A stretch of 64,000 bases of DNA from Marinomonas sp. KMM3893 (GCF_004352855.1 NZ_SJSC01000009.1:1-64000); one strand, 5' to 3'; positions 18,069 through 27,755 are shown, counted from the first letter of the stretch. The notes: generated from the letters alone by a model not told the origin. A program made the numbers and translations.

Positions 18069-18599
18069 TTGGAGCTACTCAAAGTAGATGACCTCAACCC
18101 TTACCTGAATGACCTAGTTGAATTGCTTTGTGATGCGGTTGACTCAGGTGCTCCTATTGGCTTCTTACCACCACTGAGTGAGCCGGAAGCGAAAGCTTAT
18201 TGGCTGTCAATCAATGAAGAATTACAGGTCAATTCTCGGCAGGTGTTATTGGTTCGAGAAGAAGACAAAATTGTTGGCAGTGTACAGATAGCCATGTCTC
18301 CGAAGGCCAATGCATTGCACCGCTGTGATGTGGAAAAATTAATGGTACACACAGAGGCTCGAGAAAATGGCCTTGGTAGCATTTTAATGCAGGGCGTTGA
18401 GCGTGTTGCTGCCTCGATGCAAAGACAGCTGTTAATATTAGAAGTAAGAAGCGATGATATCGCCCATGACATGTATGTTAAATTAGGTTTTACACCGTTT
18501 GGTGAAGTGCCAAATTACACACGAAGTGCCAATGGTGCGTTACACAATTCCACTTTTTTCTTTAAAGAAATAGAGTTAACTCACGAAGTTTTCTCTTAA
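18069..18599 (+). CDS. GNAT family N-acetyltransferase
   Basis: Acetyl-CoA-dependent acetyltransferase of 176 residues. The acetyl-CoA loop region reads LMVHTEARENGLGSILMQGVE (about 95-115), matching the R/Q-x-x-G-x-G/A pattern in a degenerate form (ENGLGS). The C-terminus has the usual YVKLGFTPFGEVPNY segment. The start is TTG with AAGGA eight bases upstream. Substrate unknown. rsuA begins 31 bases downstream and may be co-transcribed. Confidence 0.85.
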   Translation: MELLKVDDLNPYLNDLVELLCDAVDSGAPIGFLPPLSEPEAKAYWLSINEELQVNSRQVLLVREEDKIVGSVQIAMSPKANALHRCDVEKLMVHTEARENGLGSILMQGVERVAASMQRQLLILEVRSDDIAHDMYVKLGFTPFGEVPNYTRSANGALHNSTFFFKEIELTHEVFS

Positions 18600-18630
18600 A
18601 TTGATCGATTAGGCACAGGCGAATCCCCCT

Positions 18631-19320
18631 TTGAGACTAGATTTTTATTTATCCCATGTGACAGACCTTGCTCGCAAGGCATCAAAAATAGCGGCATCAA
18701 AAGGCCGTGTCACAGTGAATGGCGAGATCATTAAGAAAGCAAATTATACGGTACAAGAAACAGACGTTATCTGTTTAGATGATGAACGCCTAGCATGGCC
18801 ATCTGAAGGCTACTATTTGCTTCATAAACCTGCAGGTTATGTTTGTGCAACCGAAGATGCCGAGCACCCAATCGTGGTGGACTTATTGCCTTCTCACCTT
18901 GGCCAAAGCTTAAAAGTGGTTGGACGCTTGGATAAAGACACCACAGGATTATTGCTATTAACCACCGATGGACAATGGCTACACCGAATTACTTCTCCTA
19001 AAAAAGCGTGCAGTAAACGTTATCAAATGACGCTAGTCGATAGCATTGATGATGCCGCTCTGGAGCAGCTTGAAAAAGGGGTATTGCTCAATGGCGAGTC
19101 CCAACTTACTTTGCCTGCGGTAGCGGAGCGTATTTCGGATAAAGAAATATACTTAACCATTCAAGAAGGTAAATATCATCAAGTGAAGCGCATGCTGGCG
19201 GCGGTTGGCAATAAAGTAGTCACGCTGCATCGAGACCAAATTGGTGATCTAGTATTAGATAGCGCGCTGGCTCCAGGTGAGTTTAGAGCGTTAACCGAAG
19301 ACGAAGTTGGCTATTTCTAG
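18631..19320 (+). CDS. rsuA: 16S rRNA pseudouridine(516) synthase
   Basis: Isomerises uridine 516 of 16S rRNA. The 229-residue protein has an N-terminal S4 domain (about 1-55) and the RsuA/RluB-type catalytic domain with GRLDKDTTGLLLLTTDG, whose aspartate is catalytic, and GKYHQVKRMLAAVGN near 185-199. The start is a TTG at MRLDFYLS, as in the family, with a weak ribosome site. RsuA is preferred over RluE/RluB by length and by the S4 domain; specificity is inferred. Confidence 0.88.
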   Translation: MRLDFYLSHVTDLARKASKIAASKGRVTVNGEIIKKANYTVQETDVICLDDERLAWPSEGYYLLHKPAGYVCATEDAEHPIVVDLLPSHLGQSLKVVGRLDKDTTGLLLLTTDGQWLHRITSPKKACSKRYQMTLVDSIDDAALEQLEKGVLLNGESQLTLPAVAERISDKEIYLTIQEGKYHQVKRMLAAVGNKVVTLHRDQIGDLVLDSALAPGEFRALTEDEVGYF

Positions 19321-19363
19321 ATAACATGATCGTACTTTAGCGACGACAAACGAGAGAACATAT

Positions 19364-19741
19364 ATGACTACTGAATTGTCTATGGATGAGCGCGTCCAAT
19401 TATTGATTGCACCAGATAGTGAGCGTTTAGCCTACTTTGTTGAAAAAGTAAAAGAAACTCAAACCGTATGGAGTTTGAGCAACGAAGAAGGCTTTGTGAT
19501 GGTTGAAACCGACGAAGGCGATTGTGTCATGGTTTGGCCTGATGCAGAGTTTGCAAGCCAGTGGGCGGTTGATGACTGGGATGATTGCGAGCCTGTTGCG
19601 GTTGAAATGGCTTCTTTTATGACGGAATGGTTGCCAAGCTTAGCCATGGATAAAATTACTATTGCTGTCTTTCCAAATATTGAAGACGAAGGGAAATTGT
19701 CTTCAGCAGATGACTTGAAAGCGCTTTTGTCTGAAGCTTAA
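19364..19741 (+). CDS. DUF2750 domain protein
   Basis: Acidic 125-residue cytosolic protein of the DUF2750 family, recognised by the succession RxAYFVEKV, VWSL, VMVWPDAEFASQWAVDDWDDCEP and a C-terminal ITIAVFPNIEDEG segment. Function is unknown. The family resembles small immunity or regulatory proteins only superficially. It follows rsuA by 43 bases. Confidence 0.85.
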   Translation: MTTELSMDERVQLLIAPDSERLAYFVEKVKETQTVWSLSNEEGFVMVETDEGDCVMVWPDAEFASQWAVDDWDDCEPVAVEMASFMTEWLPSLAMDKITIAVFPNIEDEGKLSSADDLKALLSEA

Positions 19742-20117
19742 GTGTCTTTTTTCTAGGGATGGTATCGCTGAGCAACAAACCCAAATAGGGTTTGTGGCTT
19801 GTTATATCAGAGTTGGACGCGAGCAAGCTTTTTGGTGTCGTATTTTTTTATGCCGCTGAAAGACAAAACGCTTGTTCGGGCTCCCTAATAATCCGGCATA
19901 GATCTGGCTTGTTCAGGGTGTTTATTAAACAACTTAGCCTTGTTGTATTACTAAGCTGTATTACTGGATTTCTTTGATATAACCTCAGTGAATTTATTGC
20001 TTGAATATAAATTCGCTTCTCGCCTCAGCGTCTCCCATTGTGCATAATATTCGTTTCCCCTTTTAAGTAAGCGATAGTTTACAGATATTGATTGTATGAT
20101 AAGGATGTAATCAAATA
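19742..20117. other. Intergenic stretch before the TetR gene
   Basis: No convincing gene. A small hairpin CAAACCC / GGGTTTG at 19776-19794 follows the DUF2750 gene but lacks a T-run. A 61-codon open frame at 19792-19977 has no ribosome site and looks accidental. Confidence 0.4.
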
Positions 20118-20741
20118 ATGAGCAAGCGCCAAAGTAATCGAGAAGAAATCTTTACTCGGATTTTAGAGGCTGCCGAGGTTGAGTTTGGCCTTAAAGGATA
20201 CAGTGGCGCCAGTTTGCAGCATATCGCCGACCGTGCAAATCTCCCAAAACCTAATATTGTTTACTATTTTCAATCGAAAGCGAATCTATACAAACAAGTG
20301 CTGAATCAAATCCTAATGGATTGGAATGATTTGTTTGATCAGGCAACCATTGATGATGATCCTGCCGTTGTATTAGATGCTTTCATTCGAGAAAAATTAG
20401 CATTGAGTTTCACCAATCCTCGCTCTTCGCGTATTTTTGCGATGGAAGTAATTGGTGGCGCCTTGCACATTGGCGACTATTTGAAAGAAGATTTGGTGCC
20501 CTGGCTGACGTCTCGTGTTGAGGTGATTCAAGGCTGGATTGATGCCGGCAAAATGCGCTCTATAGACCCAACCAGCCTCATTTTTATGATTTGGGCGACA
20601 ACACAGCATTATGCCGATTTTGAGGCGCAAATATTGGCTTTGACCAACAAAGAAGCGTTAGTCGAAGAGGATTTAAAGCGCATAGGAGACACTGTCAGTA
20701 GTATTGTGTTGACTGGCGTTGGCTTAACCTTACCTAATTAA
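20118..20741 (+). CDS. TetR family regulator (RutR/YcdC type)
   Basis: DNA-binding repressor of 207 residues. The N-terminal helix-turn-helix is complete (ILEAAEVEFGLKGYSGASLQHIADRANLPKPNIVYYFQSK, about 16-55). The C-terminal part with WATTQHYADFEAQ matches the RutR-like ligand domain that in E. coli senses uracil. No pyrimidine-degradation genes are nearby, so the ligand here is unknown. ATG with AAGGATG upstream. Confidence 0.85.
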   Translation: MSKRQSNREEIFTRILEAAEVEFGLKGYSGASLQHIADRANLPKPNIVYYFQSKANLYKQVLNQILMDWNDLFDQATIDDDPAVVLDAFIREKLALSFTNPRSSRIFAMEVIGGALHIGDYLKEDLVPWLTSRVEVIQGWIDAGKMRSIDPTSLIFMIWATTQHYADFEAQILALTNKEALVEEDLKRIGDTVSSIVLTGVGLTLPN

Positions 20742-20850
20742 CTACCTTATCTAATTAGAAACGGTGCACGAAGACAAACTACTGAGGAATAACACGGCGC
20801 CTTTGTTTCCTGATGCATTATGTTAAAGGGATGCTAAGGCGTAGATTTTA

Positions 20851-20884
20851 AGAGAGGGAGCATAATTTATTATGCTCCCTCTCT
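20851..20884. terminator. Bidirectional terminator containing the sensor-kinase stop codon
   Basis: A stem of about 15 bases, AGAGAGGGAGCATAA with its complement at 20870-20884. The TAA of the minus-strand kinase gene (20870-20872) lies in the stem, so the transcript ends almost at the stop codon. It may also stop readthrough from the TetR side. Confidence 0.75.
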
Positions 20885-23800
20885 TTGTTTATGGATGTGT
20901 TGAATAAGGGCTCTTAATTTAGCGGGCTTGGCAGGTTTTGCCATATAAAGCACATTACTTTGTTTGCAGCGTTCGATAAGGTCTGCTTCTTGCAATGCTG
21001 TGATTAAAACTGCTGGAATGTCTTTGTTGGCTTTTTGGCGCAAGGCTGCGATCAGTGAAAGGCCGTCTTGGTCTTGATTTAATTGATAATCGACAAGCAA
21101 TAACTCTGCTTCGCCTTCCGCTTGTTTTGCATCTTCGATACTTTCAAACGTACGGCATTCACATTGCCAATGGGTTAATAAGGTTCGCATGGCAGCGAGG
21201 TTATTTTTATCGTCATCAATACACCAGACAGAACAGGTGGCGGTATGGCTCTGTACTTTGGGAGCGCCTAATGGTTTTTTATTTTCATTGTCTTGCTGCT
21301 GTTTTGCCAATGGAATAAGAATGCCAAAGCAACTTCCTTTGCCTGGTACCGAGCGTGTCTGTGTTTCCAGCCCCAGCTGGTTTTGCAATCGTCTTACCAG
21401 GCCTAATCCAAGTCCCATACCTTGCTCTGCGGTGTTTTCCCAGCGATAAAAATCATCGAATATTTTTTGTTGTTCGGATTCTGGAATGCCGATTCCCGTG
21501 TCCCAAACTTGCAACAGCGCGTGGTCTTTTCGTCGACGAGTACTCAGTAATATATGTCCTTTTGTCGTATATTTAACGGCATTTGAGACAAAGTTTTGAA
21601 TAATGCGGCGCAGATAAATGGGGTCGCTGTGTACTTGAAGCGGTAAAATATGGGTGGAAAGGGTGAGTGATTTGTCTTCTGCTATAACCCCAAACTCTGC
21701 CACAATCGGGGCGAGCAGGTCCGCTAAATGACAGTCGGATAATCTGGGTTTAATCGCCCCTTGGTCAAGACGGGCAATTTCGAGCAGAGTTGAAATCAGT
21801 GATTCAGTGGATTCTAACGCGTCTGATAATTTTCCCACGATTTCACCTGACTCAGGCGCTAAATGGCTCGACTGAAGCACGCCCATATAGAGTTTTGCTG
21901 CATTTAATGGTTGCAGTATGTCGTGGCTGGCGAGAGCGAGAAACTCTGTTTTTGAGGCGTTTGCATGCTCTGCTTCCGCTTTCGCTTTAATAAGCGCTTG
22001 CTCTGCGATATTACGCCGAGAAATTTCAGCCATCAGCTCTTGGTTAATACCTTGTACTTCCACCGTACGAGCTTCGACACGTTTTTCCAAATCGATGTTG
22101 GCTTCTTTAAGGGCTTGCTGGCTTTCGATGTGTTCTGTGACATCCGTGAAACTGGTGACAAAGCCGCCATCAGGTAGGGGATTCCCCACCATCTCAATCA
22201 CGCGGCCACTGGCTCTGCGGCGTAAAAAACGATGGCCGGAGCCTTTACGAAGGTAATCTAAACGACGATTCACTAACTCTTCAATATCGCCGACACCACA
22301 TTCACCGCGTTCCGCGTTGTAACGAATTAAAGCTTCAACCGGAAGGCCAATTTTCAACATGCCTTCGGGGTAGGGGTAAAGAGATAGATAGGTTTTATTC
22401 CAAGCCACCATGTGCAGATCTTTGTCTACCACGCTGATGCCTTGGTCTAAATTGTCCATGGAAACGAACAATAAGTTTTGGCTGAATTGAATGGCTTGGG
22501 TGGTTTCATCGAGATAAGTCACCATCTCTTCGACCTTGATCTGCTTATCGACCAAGATAGAGTTGATGATGGTACGTGCGGATGAGCCGCCTAGTACGCC
22601 ACCAAGAATACGTTCGCAATAGTCGATAAACAATCGATTCGGCGCCGCATTAGGAGACAGGTTTTGGGTGTAATCGTGCTCGAATGTCTGTAAAACGCGC
22701 TGACTTTTTTGGGCTCCTAAAAAGGTTTCTAATAAAACAAATAAGTCGCTGTTTAAAGCTTTGCTTTTGGGTTTAAAAAAGCGCTTTTCCAATTCGGCTG
22801 TAGGGCTGACGAAAGCGGTTGCTTGTATGCGGTCTATGAGGCGTTCAGAGGACAAAACAGAACCTCCAATATAGCCTATGATATTGGCAATTAAACTGAT
22901 AAAAGCGCCATAGCTCAGTAAATTAGAGCGTGACTCAGGATTGTCTAATGCCCAGTTCATATTGCCGGTAAGCGGCAGCATGAGTAATAAAATCCAGCAT
23001 AAAAAGCCTAACGTTAAGCCGGTATAAACGCCATAGGCGTGGCCTCGCTTCCAATAGAGTCCGCCAAGTACCGCTGGCAACAGCTGGAGAACCAAAGAGA
23101 AGGCGACTAATCCGGTTCCGGCCAGTGATTCGCTGTTCGCCATTTTCTGATAATAAAGGAACGACAGCATCAAAATTCCGGCCATCGCAAAACGGCGAAT
23201 AATCAAAATACGGCGGCGATAAATCGGCAGACCTTGCTGCTGTGCGTTAGCTCGTGCCAACATCAAAGGTAGGATGACATCGTTGCTAATCATGATGCTT
23301 AATGCAAACGTGGAAATGATAATCATGGCTGTAGTAGCGGACATGCCACCCAGAAAAATCAGCATTTGCAGTGCTAAGTTATCCGACGCGAGTGCGAACT
23401 GAATGACGTAGGTGTCGGCGTTGATATCACTGGAAAATAAACTTTGTCCAGCAATCGCCAAAGGCGGAATGATAAGGGCAAATATCAATAAATAGAGAGG
23501 AAACAGCAATCGTGCCATGCTTGATTGGCGGTTGTCTTGATGGTCTACCACAGTGACGTGAAATTGCCGTGGCAGGCAGATAACCGCGGCGGCCGACATA
23601 AGCGTTTGCATGATAAAAGAAAAAGACAGTAATTGGTCTGTATGCCAAGCGCTAAAGTCGATAGAAAGGGCTCTCCAGCTGGGTGCAGAATGCTTCATCA
23701 TGATGATGGCAACAATGCCCACCGCGACAATAGCGATCAACTTAAACAGTGACTCAGCGCCAATGGCGAGCATCATTCCTGAACGGTACTCTGTTACTTC

Positions 23801-24325
23801 GACTTTGCGCGTGCCAAACAACATGGCAAAAACGCCAATAAGAATGGTGGCAATAAAAACCACCAAGTTGGCCGAGGACTCTTCTTGATTAACAAACAAA
23901 GCAAAGTTGGAACCAATGGCCTTTAGTTGCAGAGCGATATACGGAATAATGGCCAGCATGGCAATTAAAATGACCAAGGGGGCAGTCATTGGGCGCTTGC
24001 CATAACGAGATGAAATAAAGTCTGCGATGGAGGTGATGTTTTGCTTTCGACTGACCAAGATCATCTTACGAATAAAGGGAAAGGCGAACAGATACAGTAA
24101 GATAGGGCCTAATAAAACCGGTAAGTAGTTCCAGCCAGAGCGAGAGGCTTCGCCGATTGCGCCATAAAACGTCCAAGCGGTACAATAGATCGCCAATGAA
24201 AGGCTGTAGACGACAGGATGGCGAGTCAGTTTCTTAGCAATAGGGCTTTCTTTATCGCCCCATATCGCGATCCAAAACAAGCCTAAAATATAAAGAATGG
24301 CCAATAAAACCCAAAAAACCGTCAT
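20870..24325 (-). CDS. SSS-PAS hybrid sensor histidine kinase, CrbS/MxtR type
   Basis: Very large membrane sensor (1151 residues). Residues 1 to about 500 form a sodium:solute-symporter (SLC5) domain with about 13 helices. A linker follows, then a PAS domain (about 615-730), a coiled coil (about 735-785), a histidine-kinase core with phosphoacceptor His801 in ASHDILQPLN, an ATPase domain with NFVSNAVKY and GLGLGLVRRL, and a C-terminal receiver domain with Asp1079. This order matches CrbS of Vibrio and MxtR of Pseudomonas, which control acetate utilisation through a LuxR-type regulator; CbrA differs by lacking the receiver. The partner regulator is not in the window, but its classic targets (ActP/DUF4212) are at 29.7-31.7 kb. 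Confidence 0.88.
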   Translation of the reverse strand: MTVFWVLLAILYILGLFWIAIWGDKESPIAKKLTRHPVVYSLSLAIYCTAWTFYGAIGEASRSGWNYLPVLLGPILLYLFAFPFIRKMILVSRKQNITSIADFISSRYGKRPMTAPLVILIAMLAIIPYIALQLKAIGSNFALFVNQEESSANLVVFIATILIGVFAMLFGTRKVEVTEYRSGMMLAIGAESLFKLIAIVAVGIVAIIMMKHSAPSWRALSIDFSAWHTDQLLSFSFIMQTLMSAAAVICLPRQFHVTVVDHQDNRQSSMARLLFPLYLLIFALIIPPLAIAGQSLFSSDINADTYVIQFALASDNLALQMLIFLGGMSATTAMIIISTFALSIMISNDVILPLMLARANAQQQGLPIYRRRILIIRRFAMAGILMLSFLYYQKMANSESLAGTGLVAFSLVLQLLPAVLGGLYWKRGHAYGVYTGLTLGFLCWILLLMLPLTGNMNWALDNPESRSNLLSYGAFISLIANIIGYIGGSVLSSERLIDRIQATAFVSPTAELEKRFFKPKSKALNSDLFVLLETFLGAQKSQRVLQTFEHDYTQNLSPNAAPNRLFIDYCERILGGVLGGSSARTIINSILVDKQIKVEEMVTYLDETTQAIQFSQNLLFVSMDNLDQGISVVDKDLHMVAWNKTYLSLYPYPEGMLKIGLPVEALIRYNAERGECGVGDIEELVNRRLDYLRKGSGHRFLRRRASGRVIEMVGNPLPDGGFVTSFTDVTEHIESQQALKEANIDLEKRVEARTVEVQGINQELMAEISRRNIAEQALIKAKAEAEHANASKTEFLALASHDILQPLNAAKLYMGVLQSSHLAPESGEIVGKLSDALESTESLISTLLEIARLDQGAIKPRLSDCHLADLLAPIVAEFGVIAEDKSLTLSTHILPLQVHSDPIYLRRIIQNFVSNAVKYTTKGHILLSTRRRKDHALLQVWDTGIGIPESEQQKIFDDFYRWENTAEQGMGLGLGLVRRLQNQLGLETQTRSVPGKGSCFGILIPLAKQQQDNENKKPLGAPKVQSHTATCSVWCIDDDKNNLAAMRTLLTHWQCECRTFESIEDAKQAEGEAELLLVDYQLNQDQDGLSLIAALRQKANKDIPAVLITALQEADLIERCKQSNVLYMAKPAKPAKLRALIQHIHKQREGA

Positions 24326-24474
24326 CGATTGAATTACCTTTCCTTCGACTTATCATTATTGTTAATAGCAAACCAATGTATCATAGCTAACCTAACAATC
24401 CTCTACGACTTAGGTCGCTATCCTGATGAAATTAGGGCGGCTACTGTGTTATATGAATCATTAGGAATGTAATT

Positions 24475-24831
24475 ATGCCTACTCATTTGTCAGAAAAAAG
24501 TATTAAGGCGTTTCATGCACATCTTTATTTCAAAGATGAAGTTGGTACAGAAATCGCAAAGAAAGTTGCACAACAAGCGGCAGAATTGTTTGATATTAAA
24601 GTTGGCCGCTTCCATCAAAAGCCAGTTGGCCCTCATCCATTGTGGAGTTGCCAATTGTCCTTTGCCGTGGAAACCTTTTCAAAAATAGTCCCCTGGTTGA
24701 TGTTTCATCGTCAGTCTTTGGATGTCTTTTTGCACCCACTAACGGGAGATGACTATGTGGACCACACACAAGGTATTAGTTGGTTAGGACATTCTCATCC
24801 CCTTAACCTTGCTCAATTTACCCCTAAATAA
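24475..24831 (+). CDS. DOPA 4,5-dioxygenase family protein
   Basis: Small 118-residue protein of the DOPA 4,5-dioxygenase family, a ferredoxin-like fold known for extradiol cleavage in plants and fungi. Conserved histidines are in FHAHLYF (near 15), GPHPLW (near 52), FLHPLTGDDYVDHT and GHSHPLNL. The bacterial role is unsettled. It is divergent from the large sensor kinase, and marC follows after 24 bases. Confidence 0.85.
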   Translation: MPTHLSEKSIKAFHAHLYFKDEVGTEIAKKVAQQAAELFDIKVGRFHQKPVGPHPLWSCQLSFAVETFSKIVPWLMFHRQSLDVFLHPLTGDDYVDHTQGISWLGHSHPLNLAQFTPK

Positions 24832-24855
24832 GGGACTTTCTAGAAAAGGTATTTT

Positions 24856-25503
24856 ATGGAAGATTGGTTCAAACAGTTTATTATTTTATGGTCGGTTATC
24901 GATCCAATTGGTACCGTACCAGTATTTTTAGCGGTAACCGCAGGACTCGCTAGTCCTTCTTTAGCTCGTAAGCTCGCGCTAAAAGCCGTGCTTATTTCGG
25001 CGCTCGTATTGCTCTTTTTTGTGATTGCTGGTGAGTATCTTCTAAACGAAATGGGTATACCGCTTGAAGCCTTTCAAATCGCTGGTGGCTTGGTTCTCTT
25101 CCTGTTCGCCTTGACGATGATCTTTGGTGAAAGTAAGCCGGATGAAGAGATGGGCATAGTGGAAAAAGGAATGCACAGTGCGGTATTTCCGTTGGCCATA
25201 CCTTCTATTGCTTCACCAGGGGCGATGATGGCTGCTGTGCTATTAACAGATAACAATCGTTTTTCTGTGATGCATCAGTTTGTCACCACCATGGTGATGT
25301 TAAGTGTCTTGTTTGTGACCTTTATTTTGATGTTGCTGGCTACTCGTATTCAAAAAATTATCGGTGTGGCTGGTGCCAGTGTGATTAGTCGAGTCATGGG
25401 CTTGATTCTAGCGGCGGTAGCGGTGAACTCTGTATTAACAGGGATTCAGCAGTATTTTGATTTGCATACGGCAATCAGTACTAAGGATTCGTTGGGGCTG
25501 TAA
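24856..25503 (+). CDS. MarC family integral membrane protein
   Basis: Inner-membrane protein of 215 residues with six helices and family features (WSVIDPIGTVPVFLAVTAG near the N-terminus, IPSIASPGAMMAAVLLT in the middle). MarC proteins were once thought to be drug transporters; their function is not established. It probably shares a transcript with the dioxygenase-like gene. Confidence 0.9.
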   Translation: MEDWFKQFIILWSVIDPIGTVPVFLAVTAGLASPSLARKLALKAVLISALVLLFFVIAGEYLLNEMGIPLEAFQIAGGLVLFLFALTMIFGESKPDEEMGIVEKGMHSAVFPLAIPSIASPGAMMAAVLLTDNNRFSVMHQFVTTMVMLSVLFVTFILMLLATRIQKIIGVAGASVISRVMGLILAAVAVNSVLTGIQQYFDLHTAISTKDSLGL

Positions 25504-25745
25504 ACGCCCATTGTGGACGCTGTATTTTATGATATTTTGCCTACGGGTAAAAAAAATGAAAGCGGGCCCTAGAAAAATCGTCGATCGTCCCAAACTTTAT
25601 GGCTAACGGTAGTTATTAGCGCTATGGAAGGTTATCATAGTGCGACAAACTACAGTTTGGGTTCGTGTTGTGGCGGTGTATCGCAAAGTCTGTTTGCTTC
25701 TATCAAGCACTCGTTCCCCTATTCATATTTAAGCAGGAGAAGACA

Positions 25746-26228
25746 ATGCAAATCGCAGAAAACGCCGTTGTAAGCATGCACTACACATTGACAGATGAAC
25801 AAGGTCAAGAATTGGACTCTTCCATTGGCCAAGAGCCACTTGTATTTTTGAGTGGCGCACAAAATATCATTGATGGGCTAGACAAAGCGCTTCAAGGTAA
25901 AACGGCGGGTGAGAAGCTAACGGTTTCTGTTGCACCTGAAGAAGGTTACGGTGACGTTCATCAAGAATTGATTCAAAAAGTACCACACGATAACTTCCAA
26001 GGTGTTGATGATATCCAAGTGGGTATGCAATTCATGGCGCAAACGCCAGGTGGTCAACAGCCAGTAACCGTTATTGGTGTTGAAGAAGATGGCGTTATGC
26101 TAGACGGCAATCACCCATTAGCGGGTAAAACATTGAATTTTGATGTTGAGATTGTTGACGTTCGTGAAGCTGTTGCTGAAGAACTAGAACACGGTCATGT
26201 GCATGGCGAAGGCGGTCACCAGCACTAG
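25746..26228 (+). CDS. slyD: FKBP-type peptidyl-prolyl isomerase SlyD
   Basis: Cytosolic prolyl isomerase and chaperone. The ATG at 25746 has a strong AGGAG eight bases upstream and gives 160 residues beginning MQIAENAVVSMHYTL, as in SlyD. An in-frame upstream ATG (25665) has no ribosome site. The FKBP domain is split by the insert-in-flap chaperone domain (about 70-125). The metal-binding tail is short (EHGHVHGEGGHQH), poorer in histidine and lacking the cysteines of E. coli SlyD. With a Ni-enzyme encoded 9 kb away, nickel handling is plausible. Confidence 0.92.
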   Translation: MQIAENAVVSMHYTLTDEQGQELDSSIGQEPLVFLSGAQNIIDGLDKALQGKTAGEKLTVSVAPEEGYGDVHQELIQKVPHDNFQGVDDIQVGMQFMAQTPGGQQPVTVIGVEEDGVMLDGNHPLAGKTLNFDVEIVDVREAVAEELEHGHVHGEGGHQH

Positions 26229-26272
26229 GCTATTGAATAGCGATATTGATTCGCTATCATAGGGTTAATGAG

Positions 26273-26304
26273 AAACGGTATCCTTAATGGGTACCGTTTT
26301 TTTA
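26273..26304 (+). terminator. Rho-independent terminator after slyD
   Basis: The stem AAACGGTATCC / GGGTACCGTTT has a 5-base loop and a following T-run. Confidence 0.85.
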
Positions 26305-26368
26305 TGTCTGCTATTTATCGCTGGGCAGAGTGGATGAAAAAACGGATTGATAACGAGAGGATTAGGTC

Positions 26369-26971
26369 GTGGAAGAATGTACGTTTGCTGAGCTAGAGTC
26401 AAAAATATTGGCCTGTACTGCTTGTGCGCGTTTGCTACCTCATAAGCCTAAACCTATTTTACAAATTCACCCACAAGCGAAAATACTCATTGCCGGACAA
26501 GCGCCAGGGCAACGAGCGCATGATGCGAATTTACCGTTTGATGATCCCAGTGGCGACAGGCTAAGGGGTTGGCTTGGGGTCTCAAAAGACACCTTTTATA
26601 ACCCTACAAAAATTGCTTTGGTGCCAATGGGGTTTTGTTTTCCAGGGGCGGGCAAGTCAGGGGATTTAGCCCCTAGAAAAGAATGCGCTGAGAAATGGCG
26701 TGACCCACTTCTTCGCCAGTTAACACACGTAAAACTGACGGTTATTCTGGGGACTTATGCGCAAGCTTACCATCTGGAAACGAATCGAAAAACGACACTG
26801 ACAGAACAAGTTAAAGCCTCAAAAGCTTGGCTTGAGCAGGGCAAGATAGTCTTGCCCCACCCAAGCCCAAGAAACAATCGTTGGCTGGCTCAGAATCGCT
26901 GGTTTGAGGAGGAAATATTGCCTCTGTTAAAAGCGCGCATAGAGCAGATATTGTCTACTCACGAAGCATAG
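26369..26971 (+). CDS. Uracil-DNA glycosylase family protein
   Basis: Protein of 200 residues in the uracil-DNA-glycosylase superfamily, resembling the YcjX-independent, family-4-like group. It has an N-terminal CxxC (ACTACARL), the motif-1 region LIAGQAPGQRAHDANLPFDD (about 39-58), VPMGFCFPG, and the C-terminal LPHPSPRNNRW with the motif-2 histidine. The usual catalytic residues of families 1 and 4 are not all obvious, so base-excision activity is not assured. The start is GTG after GAGAGG. Its 3' end overlaps the convergent elaA by 17 bases. Confidence 0.82.
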   Translation: MEECTFAELESKILACTACARLLPHKPKPILQIHPQAKILIAGQAPGQRAHDANLPFDDPSGDRLRGWLGVSKDTFYNPTKIALVPMGFCFPGAGKSGDLAPRKECAEKWRDPLLRQLTHVKLTVILGTYAQAYHLETNRKTTLTEQVKASKAWLEQGKIVLPHPSPRNNRWLAQNRWFEEEILPLLKARIEQILSTHEA

Positions 26972-27404
26972 AAATATGCTCAATGCCGTCTTCTAAATAG
27001 GGCTTAGACACAGTGACAAAACCATGGGAAGCGTAGAAGTTTTCAAGATGTGATTGCGCCCCGATTTTGATGCCAATGTTAGGCCAGAGCGTGAGTGTTT
27101 GGTTAATGGCTTGCTCAATCAGGGCATGACCCAGTTTGTCTTTTCGGTTGTTTGGCGCTACCACGACACGTCCTATACTCGAATATAGCGGATAGCTTGC
27201 CTCAACAGGCAAGAGCCTTGCGTAGGCGATGAGATGGCCTTCTTGAACCGCATAGAGGTGCTGTGTATCTGGCAAACGATCTAGGTCATCGAGGTCAGGG
27301 TAGGGACAGTTTTGCTCAACGACAAAGACGTTGCTGCGCAGTTTGAGTAAGTCATAAAGCGTGTCTACAGAGAGCTCATGGAATTTTCTGCAATACCAAT
27401 TCAT
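26955..27404 (-). CDS. elaA: ElaA-like GNAT acetyltransferase
   Basis: GNAT protein related to E. coli ElaA, recognised by NWYCRKFHELSVDTLYDLLKLRSNVFVVEQNCPYPDLDDLD and by GRVVVAPNNRKDKLGHALIEQA, the acetyl-CoA loop. The ATG at 27404 has AAGGGAAAGA upstream and gives 149 residues starting as ElaA does; the frame is open from 27443. Substrate unknown. Convergent with the glycosylase gene and overlapping it by 17 bases. Confidence 0.88.
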   Translation of the reverse strand: MNWYCRKFHELSVDTLYDLLKLRSNVFVVEQNCPYPDLDDLDRLPDTQHLYAVQEGHLIAYARLLPVEASYPLYSSIGRVVVAPNNRKDKLGHALIEQAINQTLTLWPNIGIKIGAQSHLENFYASHGFVTVSKPYLEDGIEHISMLRE

Positions 27405-27518
27405 TCTTTCCCTTATTCTTAAATAGTCTTGCTTGATTAGCACGATGTGATCAATTGATTATCGGCCAAAAAGAAACTGGCATAAAGTCGTTTGATAAGA
27501 TCACAATGAGAGTTAAGT

Positions 27519-27755
27519 ATGCCAGAGTACATAGTATATGGTCAGGACACCTGCTTATTTTGTCGGCGTGCACGGAAAGTATTAGAAGAGCATGGTATCG
27601 CTTTTCAATTTATTGATGTGCTCAAAGAGTCAATATCACGGTCAGCGCTCACAAAGGTGATAGGACACGACGTGTATACTTTGCCACAAATTTTTAAAGG
27701 GTCCCATTATTTGGGCGGATTTCATGAACTGCAAAAATATTTTGGCATCATCTAA
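27519..27755 (+). CDS. Glutaredoxin
   Basis: Small 78-residue thioredoxin-fold protein with active-site Cys12-Leu-Phe-Cys15 and the cis-proline segment YTLPQIF; GGFHEL is the glutathione-binding GG motif. It reduces disulfides or glutathione mixed disulfides in the cytosol. CLFC differs from the classical CPYC. It stands divergently from elaA. Confidence 0.9.
   Translation: MPEYIVYGQDTCLFCRRARKVLEEHGIAFQFIDVLKESISRSALTKVIGHDVYTLPQIFKGSHYLGGFHELQKYFGII

Noticed and set aside
19792-19977. 61-codon frame before the TetR gene
   Set aside because: No ribosome site; likely chance.
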